This document shows positions 7,667-15,510 of a stretch of DNA of 45,859 nt, piece by piece; the first letter of the stretch is position 1; every line of letters starts with the position of its first letter. The notes under the pieces were generated by a model. The model was given only the letters and a program-made list of their open reading frames with translations. It was not told the origin of the DNA and did no database searches. The stretch lies in NCBI RefSeq assembly GCF_016937615.1, contig NZ_JAFHKI010000129.1, positions 1-45,859 of the forward strand, in the 5' to 3' direction. The position numbers and the translations under genes are program-made. This stretch comes from Pseudomonas lactucae. GTDB taxonomy: Bacteria; Pseudomonadota; Gammaproteobacteria; Pseudomonadales; Pseudomonadaceae.

Positions 7667-9292
7667 TCAGATGACGAACCTGGCCACCATCGCGTTCAAA
7701 TCCACCGCCAGACGCGACAGCTCATGGCTGGCCGAACTGGTCTGGTTGGCACCCGCCGCCGACTGGGTGGCCAGGTCACGAATGTTGACCAGGTTGCGGT
7801 CCACTTCGCGGGACACCTGGGCCTGTTCTTCCGAAGCGCTGGCGATCACCAGGTTGCGCTCGTTGATCAGGCTGATTGACTGGGTGATCTGTTCCAGCGC
7901 CACACCCGCGGCACGCGCCATTTCCAGGGTGTTATGGGTGCGTTGGTTGCTCTGTTGCATGGATTGCACAGCCTCGCCGGTGCCGTTCTGAATGCCGGCG
8001 ACCATTTTTTCGATCTCCTGGGTCGACTGGGCGGTACGGTGGGCCAGGGCGCGCACCTCGTCCGCCACCACCGCAAAACCGCGCCCGGCCTCACCGGCAC
8101 GGGCGGCTTCGATGGCAGCGTTGAGCGCCAGCAGGTTGGTCTGCTCGGCGATCGCGCGGATCACGTCAAGCACCTTGCCGATGTCACGCCCTTGCGTGGC
8201 CAGGCCTTCGATCATCGCGGCGGTGTTCTGCACGTCCTGAGTCATGGTCTGGATCGCACCGACAGTCTCCATCACCCGGTCACGCCCTTCGCGTGCCGCC
8301 TGGTTTGATTGTCCGGACGCCTCGGAGGTGGACACTGCGTTACGCGCCACTTCTTCCACCGCTGCCGTCATTTCGTTAACCGCCGTGGCGGCCTGGTCGA
8401 TTTCATTGTTCTGTTGCTGCAAGCCTTTGGAGGCTTCTTCGGTGACCGCGCTCAGCTCTTCGGCGGCGGAGGCCAGCTGCGTGGCCGAACCGGAAATGTG
8501 CTGGATAGTCTGGCGCAGGTTGGCTTGCATCGCGGCCAGGGCACCGATCAAGCGCGCGGGTTCATCCTTGCCATCGTCTTCAATGACTTTGCTGAGGTTG
8601 CCGCCGGCGATGGTTTCGGCCACTGCCACCGCTTTGCGCAACGGCGTGACGATGCTGCGGGTCAGCAACCAGGCCAGCAGTACGGTGAGCAAGGCGGCGG
8701 CCACCGATACGATGATCACGCCGGTGATCGCACTCTCGTAACCATGGCCAGCCTCGGCGTTCGACGACTTGGCGCCCGCCGCGTTGATGGCGATCAACTT
8801 GTTCAACTGCTCGCCCATCTGATCGGTGCCTTCCTTGATGCGGCTGTTGATCAGCGCACGCATCTCATCGACCTTGCCTTGCTTGGACAGGGCGAGCATT
8901 TCGGCCTGAGCCTTCAAGTAATTCTCCAGAGTGACACCGAAGACCTTGAACAGCGCCGCTTCCTCCTGCCCGGCAGGCAGCTTGGCGTAAGCGGCCTGGG
9001 CGGTCTTCACCTTGTCGGTCAGCACGCCAATGCGGGTTTCAGCCTCCTGCAGCCCGGCCGGTTCGCGGTTGACCAATACGCGAAACGACAGGATGCGCAT
9101 GCGCAGCACGTTCTCCATCATCGTGCCCAAGTGCGTCACGCTGGGCAGTTGGTTGGCGCTCATCGCCACCGATGCCTCGCGAATCAGCGTCATGCGGTTG
9201 ACCGCAAACACGCCCAGTACAACGACTAACAACGCAATAAATGCGAAGCCGAGAGAAGCGCGAGGGGCAATATTGAGATGGCGAAGTGACAT
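7667..9292 (-). CDS. Methyl-accepting chemotaxis protein
   Basis: Inner-membrane chemoreceptor, 541 residues, that senses a periplasmic ligand and controls CheA. In order it has a membrane helix at 12-32, a roughly 155-residue helical periplasmic domain of the four-helix-bundle (4HB_MCP) type, a second membrane helix near 190-212, a HAMP domain (LTRSIVTPLRKAVAVAETIA), and the signalling domain with the conserved hairpin tip EQTNLLALNAAIEAARAGEA. There is no C-terminal pentapeptide tether for CheR. ATG 9292 was chosen because the first membrane helix follows directly; the frame stays open to 9427 but that part is not receptor-like. The ligand is unknown. A FliA-like minus-10 element lies upstream. 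Confidence 0.93.
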   Translation of the reverse strand: MSLRHLNIAPRASLGFAFIALLVVVLGVFAVNRMTLIREASVAMSANQLPSVTHLGTMMENVLRMRILSFRVLVNREPAGLQEAETRIGVLTDKVKTAQAAYAKLPAGQEEAALFKVFGVTLENYLKAQAEMLALSKQGKVDEMRALINSRIKEGTDQMGEQLNKLIAINAAGAKSSNAEAGHGYESAITGVIIVSVAAALLTVLLAWLLTRSIVTPLRKAVAVAETIAGGNLSKVIEDDGKDEPARLIGALAAMQANLRQTIQHISGSATQLASAAEELSAVTEEASKGLQQQNNEIDQAATAVNEMTAAVEEVARNAVSTSEASGQSNQAAREGRDRVMETVGAIQTMTQDVQNTAAMIEGLATQGRDIGKVLDVIRAIAEQTNLLALNAAIEAARAGEAGRGFAVVADEVRALAHRTAQSTQEIEKMVAGIQNGTGEAVQSMQQSNQRTHNTLEMARAAGVALEQITQSISLINERNLVIASASEEQAQVSREVDRNLVNIRDLATQSAAGANQTSSASHELSRLAVDLNAMVARFVI

Positions 9293-9411
9293 AAGAGAGC
9301 TCTCAGAAGTAATGTTTGCGTGCGTCCTTGCCGCGAAACGGTCAATCGGCGTCAACGCACCGCTCCGACCTTGGTCACCACTGTTGTAATTGATCGGTGG
9401 GCCTATAAGAG

Positions 9412-9419
9412 CTATCGGC
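9412..9419 (-). promoter_or_regulatory. Possible sigma-28 (FliA) minus-10 element for the chemoreceptor
   Basis: On the minus strand the sequence reads GCCGATAG, one base from the flagellar sigma consensus GCCGATAA, about 120 bases before the receptor start. A TAAA lies upstream, but the spacer is 12 bases rather than the usual 15, so the minus-35 element is poor. Chemoreceptor genes are commonly FliA-dependent, which makes this plausible but unproven. Confidence 0.35.
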
Positions 9420-9525
9420 TGGGTCACGAGTTTTATGCAGGCTATTCATAAATATTTTTTTACACTTTTGACGATAGACGGTTTCTGGCATCCTGCGCCT
9501 CCATTTTCCGACCCGAGCCCTTACT

Positions 9526-10953
9526 TTGTCTGACGCTCAAGCCCCGCGCCCGCGCTATAAATCCGACCTGATCTACGGCCTTGAAGACCGTCCGCACTTC
9601 ACCGCGGCGATCTTTGCCGCGTTACAGCACGTGCTGGCCAGTTTTGTCGGGATCATCACCCCCACGTTGATCGTCGGTGGCGTGCTCGGCCTGGAAAGCG
9701 AAGTGCCGTACCTGGTGAGCATGGCGCTGTTCGTGTCGGGGCTCGGCACCTTTGTGCAGGCGCGCACGTTCGGCCCGATCGGCTCGGGGCTCTTGTGCCT
9801 GCAGGGCACCAGTTTTTCGTTTATCAGCGTGATCCTCAGCGCGGGCTTTATGGTCAAGGCCCGGGGCGGTGGCACCGATGAGATCCTCTCGACGATATTC
9901 GGCGTGTGCTTTTTCGCGGCGTTTATCGAAGTAGCGCTCAGCCAGTTCATCGGCAAGCTGCGCAAACTGATCACGCCGGTAGTGACCGGCACCATCATCA
10001 CCCTGATGGGCTTGTCGTTGATCAAAGTGGCGGTCACCGACATGGCCGGTGGCTTCGGCGCCAGCGACCTCGGCGCGGCCGGCAATATGGGCCTGGCCGG
10101 GCTGGTGCTGCTCACCATTGTGGTACTCAACCGCTTCAATAACCCGTTCCTGCGCCTGGGTTCGATCGTGATCGGCCTGACCCTGGGATTTGTGGTGGCC
10201 TGGTGGCTGGGCCGCGTGGACATGGCGGCCTTGCCACAGGTGCCGTTGATCAGCGTGCCGGTGCCGTTCAAGTACGGTTTTTCGTTCGACTGGGTGGCGT
10301 TTATCCCGGTGGCGGTGATCTTCCTGATTTCGCCGCTGGAAGCGGCCGGTGATCTGACCGCCAACTCGATGATTTCCCAACAGCCGGTCAAGGGCCCGCT
10401 GTACATCAAGCGCATCAAGTCCGGGCTGCTGGCCGACGGTCTCAACTCGGCGATGGCGGCCACCTTCAACAGCCTGCCGATGGTGACCTTCGCCCAGAAC
10501 AACGGCGTGATCCAACTGACCGGCGTGGCCAGCCGTTATGTGGCGTACTTTATTGCCGGGCTCCTGGTGCTGCTGGGCCTGTTCCCGATGATCGGCGCAG
10601 TGTTGCAACTGATGCCCAAGCCGGTGCTGGGCGGCGCAACCCTGATCATGTTCGGCACGGTGGCCGTGGCTGGCATCAAGATCCTCGCCGAAGCCGGGCT
10701 GCATCGGCGCAATGTGCTGATCGTGGCGATTTCCCTCGGCATGGGCCTGGGCGTGGCCGCCGTGCCCGAGGTGCTGCGCGACTTGCCCAAGGCGCTGCGC
10801 AACATCTTCGAGTCGCCGATCACCGTGGGTGCGTTCTGTGCAATCGTGCTGAACATTTTCCTGCCGGAAGCGTTCATAGAACTGCAAGAAGATGAATTCG
10901 ATCCGGAGTCTTCTACCCTCAAAGTCATGCAGGACCCGGACGTCACTCAATAG
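9526..10953 (+). CDS. NCS2-family nucleobase (xanthine/uracil) permease
   Basis: Inner-membrane proton-coupled purine or pyrimidine importer of the NAT/NCS2 family, 475 residues with about 14 hydrophobic segments. The diagnostic family signature is present as AQNNGVIQLTGVASR (QNxGxxxxTG/R), as is the substrate-site helix LQGTSFSF. The xanthine/uric acid branch is more likely than UraA by overall length, but the substrate is not certain. The start is a TTG at 9526 giving MSDAQAPRPRY; no better in-frame ATG precedes the conserved ALQHVLASF helix. Its stop TAG is embedded in the AGGAG ribosome site of the next gene, so the lipoprotein gene is probably co-transcribed. Confidence 0.88.
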   Translation: MSDAQAPRPRYKSDLIYGLEDRPHFTAAIFAALQHVLASFVGIITPTLIVGGVLGLESEVPYLVSMALFVSGLGTFVQARTFGPIGSGLLCLQGTSFSFISVILSAGFMVKARGGGTDEILSTIFGVCFFAAFIEVALSQFIGKLRKLITPVVTGTIITLMGLSLIKVAVTDMAGGFGASDLGAAGNMGLAGLVLLTIVVLNRFNNPFLRLGSIVIGLTLGFVVAWWLGRVDMAALPQVPLISVPVPFKYGFSFDWVAFIPVAVIFLISPLEAAGDLTANSMISQQPVKGPLYIKRIKSGLLADGLNSAMAATFNSLPMVTFAQNNGVIQLTGVASRYVAYFIAGLLVLLGLFPMIGAVLQLMPKPVLGGATLIMFGTVAVAGIKILAEAGLHRRNVLIVAISLGMGLGVAAVPEVLRDLPKALRNIFESPITVGAFCAIVLNIFLPEAFIELQEDEFDPESSTLKVMQDPDVTQ

Positions 10954-10966
10954 GAGCACCTTGTAT

Positions 10967-11428
10967 ATGCGCAGGCTCATGGTTCTATCGCTGTTGCTGC
11001 TGACCTTGAGCGCCTGCGCGCTGTTCCCCCACCGCGACCCGGTCAACATCAACGTGGTGGGCATCGAGCCGCTGCAAAGCCAGGAGCTGGAGGTGCGCTT
11101 CGCGGTGAAACTGCGGGTACAAAACCCCAATGAAACCGCGATCGACTACAACGGCGTGGCCCTGGACCTGGAGGTCAACGGCCGGCCGCTGGCGTCGGGA
11201 GTGACTGATCAGAGCGGCTCTATCCCACGCTTTTCCGAGACGGTGCTGATCGTGCCGGTGAGCGTTTCGGCGTTCTCGGTGTTGCGCCAGACCCTGGGCC
11301 TGAGCCAGACCCAGAGCTTGAACAACCTGCCCTACGTGCTGCGGGGCAAACTGGCGGGCGGTCTGTTTGGCACGATGCGCTTCGTCGACCGTGGCACGCT
11401 GGACTTGCCGAACACGGCGACCTGGTGA
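10967..11428 (+). CDS. LEA type 2 family (WHy domain) lipoprotein
   Basis: Small outer- or inner-membrane lipoprotein, 153 residues. It starts MRRLMVLSLLLLTLSAC, with a lipobox LSAC giving lipidated Cys17, followed by one LEA14/WHy domain (RFAVKLRVQNPNETAIDYNG). This domain is a beta-sandwich linked to desiccation and stress tolerance in other organisms; its role in Pseudomonas is not established. ATG 10967 has AGGAG at 10952-10956, overlapping the permease stop codon, so the two genes form a short operon. Confidence 0.85.
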   Translation: MRRLMVLSLLLLTLSACALFPHRDPVNINVVGIEPLQSQELEVRFAVKLRVQNPNETAIDYNGVALDLEVNGRPLASGVTDQSGSIPRFSETVLIVPVSVSAFSVLRQTLGLSQTQSLNNLPYVLRGKLAGGLFGTMRFVDRGTLDLPNTATW

Positions 11429-11473
11429 GCACCCGTCCAGACGCTGAAGAACCAATGTGGAAAGCGGGCTTTC

Positions 11474-11589
11474 TGTGGTGAGCGGGCTTACCCTACTGCC
11501 AGTCAGTTAAGGGACAACACTGTATCTGTCACTTTTTTTACCCCTTCAAAGCCTTAACTGACTGGCATTAGGGCTTGCCCCCTCCCACA
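11474..11589. repeat. Long imperfect palindrome (REP/MITE-like)
   Basis: A 116-base imperfect inverted repeat. Its inner arms are exact for 16 bases: TGCCAGTCAGTTAAGG (11497-11512) and CCTTAACTGACTGGCA (11552-11567). The match extends outward through CCCTA/TAGGG to REP-type ends TGTGG (11474) and CCACA (11589). The 39-base centre is AT-rich with a seven-T run. The right arm overlaps the last codons of the nitrilase gene. The layout suggests a non-autonomous mobile or REP-pair element; no transposase is present. Confidence 0.7.
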
Positions 11590-12512
11590 TCAGTAATAAA
11601 TCGCACACCTGGCTTTTCGCGCTCATCCACCGCCAGCTCAAACACATCCGGCCGGGCGTAATGCCCGACTACGTCATAGTCATACTTTGCGCGGATCAGG
11701 TCGTCGGTATTGATCCGCGCCGTCAACAACCCCGCTTCACCAACCAAAGGCCCGGCAAGGATGTCGCCCATGGGCCCGACAATCACGCTGCCGCCGGCAA
11801 TCAACGGGCGGTCTGAAGGCCAATTGGCGATCTCCAATCCCAATGCCTCGGGCGAGGCCTGCACCTGGCAGGCGCTCACCACGAAGCAACGCCCCTCGTG
11901 GGCCACGTGACGCATGCTCACCTGCCACATTTCGCGCTCGTCCACGGTGGGGGCGCACCATACTTCGACGCCTTTGGCATACATCGCGGTGCGCAGCAGC
12001 GGCATCATGTTTTCCCAGCACACGGCCCCGCCGATACGCCCCACCGCCGCGTCGATCACCGGCAAGGTGGAACCGTCGCCCTTGCCCCAGATCAGCCGCT
12101 CGGTGCCGGTCGGCATCAGCTTGCGGTGCTTGGCCACCAGGCCGCCGGTGGGTTCGACATACAGCATCGTGCAGTACAAGGTGCTGCCACTGCGCTCGAT
12201 CACACCGAGTACCAGGCTGGCGCCGGTGCGCGCCGACAGCCCGGCCAGCGCCTCGGTCTCGGCACCCGGCACGTCGATGGCGTTGGCGAAATAACGGGCA
12301 AAGGCTTCGCGACCTTCCGGCAAGCGATAACCCAACTGCGTGCCGAAGCCTTCACCCTTGGGGTAGCCGCCCAGCAGCGCTTCGGGCATGACCACCAGTT
12401 GCGCACCGCTGCGTTTGATTGCGTCCTCGTAACTCAGGATCTGTTCGAGGGTTTCGGCCTTGCCGCCTGGCAATGCGCCGATTTGCAGGGCAGCCACAGT
12501 AGAAACAGGCAT
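11568..12512 (-). CDS. Nitrilase
   Basis: Carbon-nitrogen hydrolase of the true nitrilase branch, turning nitriles into carboxylic acids and ammonia in the cytoplasm. The 314-residue protein shows the full triad: Glu44 in VMPEALLGGYPKG, Lys131 in KHRKLMPTG and Cys165 in GGAVCWENMMPL. I chose ATG 12512 because GGAG (12524-12521) lies eight bases upstream; a GTG at 12521 sits directly on that ribosome site. The last residues (DVGGGKP and the stop) are written by a REP-type sequence, so the natural C-terminus was probably replaced. It is divergent from a LysR regulator, its likely controller. The natural nitrile substrate cannot be read from sequence. Confidence 0.9.
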   Translation of the reverse strand: MPVSTVAALQIGALPGGKAETLEQILSYEDAIKRSGAQLVVMPEALLGGYPKGEGFGTQLGYRLPEGREAFARYFANAIDVPGAETEALAGLSARTGASLVLGVIERSGSTLYCTMLYVEPTGGLVAKHRKLMPTGTERLIWGKGDGSTLPVIDAAVGRIGGAVCWENMMPLLRTAMYAKGVEVWCAPTVDEREMWQVSMRHVAHEGRCFVVSACQVQASPEALGLEIANWPSDRPLIAGGSVIVGPMGDILAGPLVGEAGLLTARINTDDLIRAKYDYDVVGHYARPDVFELAVDEREKPGVRFITDVGGGKP

Positions 12513-12596
12513 TACAGTCACTCCGAATAAGGGGGGGGTTGCCCATTCTCCCGCCAGCCTCGATCATGAATAAAGCCCACCTCAGTGCTGAATGAT

Positions 12597-13526
12597 ATGA
12601 GCCAGATGAATATCTCCAACGTCGACCTGAACCTGCTGAAAACCTTCGAAGCCCTGCACGATGAGTCCAGTGCCAGCCGCGCAGCGTTACGCCTGGGCGT
12701 CACGCAATCGGCCATCAGTGCGGGCCTGCGGCGTCTGCGCGAGGTGTATGGCGACCCTTTGTTCGTGCGTACCGGCCGTGGCCTGGCACCGACGTTGCGA
12801 GCCAATCAATTGAAACCCGTGATCAGCGAGGCACTGGACCGTTGTCGCCAGAGCCTGGCCATGGTCGACCCAGCCACCCCGCATTACCAAGGGCGCTCCG
12901 TGGTGCTGGGGTTGTCCGATGATTTCGAGATTGCCTATGGCCGACGCTTGATGGAGGAAATTGCGCAACGCCTGCCGCAACTGCGCGTGATTTTCCGCCA
13001 GACCCACAGCCAGATCGTCGCCGGCGCCCTGCTGGACCGCACGCTGGACCTGGCGATTACCGCCGGCGGTTTTGCCCAGGGCCGCTTGAGCCGACAAGTG
13101 CTTGGTGAAGGTGATTACCGCTGCCTGGCGGACCCCGCCAGCCTGGCGCCGGATCAACACGCCATCAGCCTGGAGGAATTTGTCGCCCGCGAACACGTGC
13201 TGGTGTCGTCAGGCGGGTTTATCGGGATTACTGACGAGGGTTTGGCGGCGCAAGGGCTGAGCCGTCAGGTGTGTGCGTCAACCAGCCACTTTGCCGCGCT
13301 GCCGTTTTTACTCAAGGGCAGCCAGGCGGTGGCGACCATTCCCGGGCACGCGGCGCAGGCAATCGCCGGGATGACCGGCCTGCGGATGTTGCCCTGCCCG
13401 CTGGCGCTGCCGCGCTATCCGGTGGAGTTGGGCTGGCGCACCCAGACTCAGCTTGACCCGATGTTGCTGAAAGTCCGCGAGGCCATCAAAGCCGGGTTTA
13501 CTTCGCTGCCGCCATCAGCTTGTTGA
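12597..13526 (+). CDS. LysR-family transcriptional regulator
   Basis: A DNA-binding regulator of 309 residues. It has the N-terminal winged helix-turn-helix of the family (ASRAALRLGVTQSAISAGLR, then LREVYGDPLFVRTGRG) and a C-terminal effector-binding domain of the periplasmic-binding fold. It is divergently placed 84 bases from the nitrilase gene, the classic arrangement for LysR control of its neighbour with a nitrile- or acid-derived co-inducer. That link is inference. Possible starts are 12597 or 12606, both without a strong ribosome site. Its last 29 bases overlap the 3' end of the converging small gene at 13498-13752. Confidence 0.9.
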   Translation: MSQMNISNVDLNLLKTFEALHDESSASRAALRLGVTQSAISAGLRRLREVYGDPLFVRTGRGLAPTLRANQLKPVISEALDRCRQSLAMVDPATPHYQGRSVVLGLSDDFEIAYGRRLMEEIAQRLPQLRVIFRQTHSQIVAGALLDRTLDLAITAGGFAQGRLSRQVLGEGDYRCLADPASLAPDQHAISLEEFVAREHVLVSSGGFIGITDEGLAAQGLSRQVCASTSHFAALPFLLKGSQAVATIPGHAAQAIAGMTGLRMLPCPLALPRYPVELGWRTQTQLDPMLLKVREAIKAGFTSLPPSAC

Positions 13527-13752
13527 CTTCACTGCGCACCATGTTGGAAAACTCCGGCGGCGACATGCCGTCGAGTTCCGCGCGAACCCATTCGGCCCAT
13601 TTGCCCTTGCGCTTGGCGCGCTCGCCGAACAACCGCGCGGCTTCGCCCTTGGCTTTTCCCAGGTTGGTCTGCCACAGGTCGTAGAGGCGGGACTTTTCAT
13701 CTTCCAGCTCGGCGCGTTCGGCGAGGGTCTTGTTGGCGAGATTGAAGCTCAT
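13498..13752 (-). CDS. Conserved hypothetical protein, 84 aa
   Basis: A small, very charged, soluble protein (MSFNLANKTLAERAELEDEK at the start) rich in Lys, Arg and Glu and predicted to be largely helical. No catalytic motif, signal peptide or membrane helix is seen. I think similar proteins occur across Pseudomonas, but I do not recognise a named family. ATG 13752 is preceded by a purine-rich stretch (AGGTAATTCAAC), giving a modest ribosome site. The gene overlaps the end of the LysR gene by 29 bases tail to tail. The coding frame looks real because it is open with no rare run and has a consistent third-position GC bias. Confidence 0.7.
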   Translation of the reverse strand: MSFNLANKTLAERAELEDEKSRLYDLWQTNLGKAKGEAARLFGERAKRKGKWAEWVRAELDGMSPPEFSNMVRSEVNKLMAAAK

Positions 13753-13915
13753 GTTGAATTACCTGCTGCACAAATAGGTGTCATCTTACACTGTAGGTCG
13801 AAAATTCCTGATTCGGATTTCGCCCACGAAAGCGCTTCGGCAAAAAAACTGCAACTTTTGCCACCGCCCGATACTCCATTGTTCACTGTCACATTCACCT
13901 GCAAGGAATCACACA

Positions 13916-14236
13916 ATGGCCCGCAAAACCGCTGCCCAAGCCACCGTCGACCAAATCAAGGATCAAGCCTTCAGCGAACTCGCCGCGCTGATCGAAGAAT
14001 CGGACAAGCTGCTTAAAAGCAGCGCCAACCTCGTCGGCGAAGAAGGTGAAACCCTGCGTGAGCAAGTGGCGCTGAAGCTCAAGCAGGCCATGGACTCGGT
14101 GACCAGCGTGCGTGAACGCACCCAGCCGGTGGTTGACGCCACCGAAACCTACATCGGTGGCCACCCATGGCAAACCGTGGCGATTTCCGCGGGTTTCGGC
14201 CTGGTGGTGGGTCTGTTGCTGGGTCGCCGTAACTAA
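13916..14236 (+). CDS. DUF883 family (ElaB/YqjD-like) membrane-anchored protein
   Basis: A 106-residue protein with a long amphipathic helical N-terminal part and one C-terminal membrane anchor (VAISAGFGLVVGLLLGRRN) ending in arginines. This is the layout of E. coli ElaB/YqjD/YgaM, tail-anchored inner-membrane proteins reported to bind ribosomes in stationary phase. It contains the family GHPWQTVAISAG motif. ATG 13916 has AAGGA upstream in GCAAGGAATCACACA. It is followed by a hairpin that separates it from the converging dpkA gene. Confidence 0.88.
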   Translation: MARKTAAQATVDQIKDQAFSELAALIEESDKLLKSSANLVGEEGETLREQVALKLKQAMDSVTSVRERTQPVVDATETYIGGHPWQTVAISAGFGLVVGLLLGRRN

Positions 14237-14254
14237 TCCCCTTGCCGCCGTCGT

Positions 14255-14284
14255 CGTAGTCGTCGTAGAGACATGACGACTACG
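14255..14284. terminator. Hairpin between convergent DUF883 gene and dpkA
   Basis: A perfect ten-base stem, CGTAGTCGTC (14255-14264) and GACGACTACG (14275-14284), with a ten-base loop in the 59-base gap between two convergent stops. There is no clear T-run, so it would be a weak or factor-aided terminator. Confidence 0.45.
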
Positions 14285-14295
14285 TCAGTAAAGCG

Positions 14296-15330
14296 TCAAC
14301 CCGCCCAATCGTGTAACTGCGCCAACGCCTCGGCATCAATCGCAATCCCCTTCTCCAGCGCCATCGCCCGTGTGCGATGGCGTCGATCCCCCGGTAACCG
14401 CCGCAACCCCGCCGCGTGCATCTGCCGCACCAGCTCCTGGCTGCGCTCGGCAAAGCTTTGCCCGGTCGTTTTGCTCGGGTCGATCACGATCAACAACTGC
14501 CCGGTCCAGGGTGTACGCGCCCCCGGGTGGTCGGCCCAGTTGAACTCGAAAGAAAAATTGCCGCCAGTCAACGCCGCCGCCAGCAACTCGACCATCATCG
14601 ATAACGCCGAGCCTTTGTGCCCACCGAATGGCAATAAAGCCCCACCTTCCAGCACGGCTTTCGGGTCCTGGGTGGGCTGCCCAAGGCTGTCCACGCCCAT
14701 CCCCGGCGGCAAGCGCTCGCCCTGGCGCGCCGCGATCTGCACGTCCCCGTGGGCGATGGCGCTGGTGGCCAGGTCGAACACAATCGGTGCGCCATCGGCA
14801 CGCGGGGCGGCAAAGGCAATGGGGTTGGTGCCGAACAATGGCCGATCCGCGCCGTGGGGCACCACGCAGGTCATGCTGTTGACCACGCTCAGCGCCACCA
14901 GACCTTCTTCGGCAAAGGGTTCGACATCCGGCCACAGCGCGGCGAAGTGATGGGAATTGTGAATCGCCAACAAGGCAATGCCGGCGCTGCGGGCCTTGTC
15001 CACCAACAGCCCACGGGCCGCCGCCAGGGCCGGCTGGGCGAAACCGTTGGCGGCGTCCACGCGTACAAAGCCGGACGCTACATCCGTGACCACCGGCACA
15101 GCCTTGCCATCGACCCAGCCGCTGGCCAGTGTGCTGAGGTAACCGGGCATGCGGAAGACACCGTGGCTATGGGCGCCGTCGCGTTCGGCACTGGCGCAGT
15201 TGTGCGCGAGGATAGCCGCCACGTCCGGCGAGGTGCCGTGCTTTACAAACACCGTGTGGAGCAATGCCACCAGCTCATTGAAACCAATGAGTGCGCGAGT
15301 GCTGTCAACTATCGGGGACTGGGCAGACAT
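14296..15330 (-). CDS. dpkA: Delta1-piperideine-2-carboxylate / pyrroline-2-carboxylate reductase
   Basis: NADPH-dependent reductase of the malate/L-lactate dehydrogenase (Ldh) superfamily, 344 residues. It reduces cyclic imino acids formed from D-lysine and D-proline or hydroxyproline catabolism to L-pipecolate and L-proline. The protein closely follows what I remember of P. putida DpkA: NCASAERDGAHSHGVFRMPG (catalytic His region), LAIHNSHHFAALWPDVEPFA, VNSMTCVVPHG, and GGALLPFGGHKGSALSMMVE. ATG 15330 has GGAG six bases upstream; the longer frame to 15390 is not supported. It is divergent from the large toxin-like gene, with no obvious functional link. Other Ldh-family specificities are possible but less likely. 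Confidence 0.87.
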   Translation of the reverse strand: MSAQSPIVDSTRALIGFNELVALLHTVFVKHGTSPDVAAILAHNCASAERDGAHSHGVFRMPGYLSTLASGWVDGKAVPVVTDVASGFVRVDAANGFAQPALAAARGLLVDKARSAGIALLAIHNSHHFAALWPDVEPFAEEGLVALSVVNSMTCVVPHGADRPLFGTNPIAFAAPRADGAPIVFDLATSAIAHGDVQIAARQGERLPPGMGVDSLGQPTQDPKAVLEGGALLPFGGHKGSALSMMVELLAAALTGGNFSFEFNWADHPGARTPWTGQLLIVIDPSKTTGQSFAERSQELVRQMHAAGLRRLPGDRRHRTRAMALEKGIAIDAEALAQLHDWAG

Positions 15331-15510
15331 CTGTAGCTCCGATTTTATAATTGGAAGAGGCAACAACAATCCAGACCCTGGATTAAACAACGCCGTACAG
15401 GCCTGCTGTCAACGGGCGCTTGAAGCCCTGCGCAATTATGTACCGCTCCACATTCCACACCGGCACCTACCGTGAGGCTTCACAACCGCCGCATTGATGG
15501 AGCGTGCACC

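Noticed and set aside
11474..11589. Insertion sequence with transposase
   Set aside because: No transposase frame exists in or near the palindrome; only the repeat itself is present.
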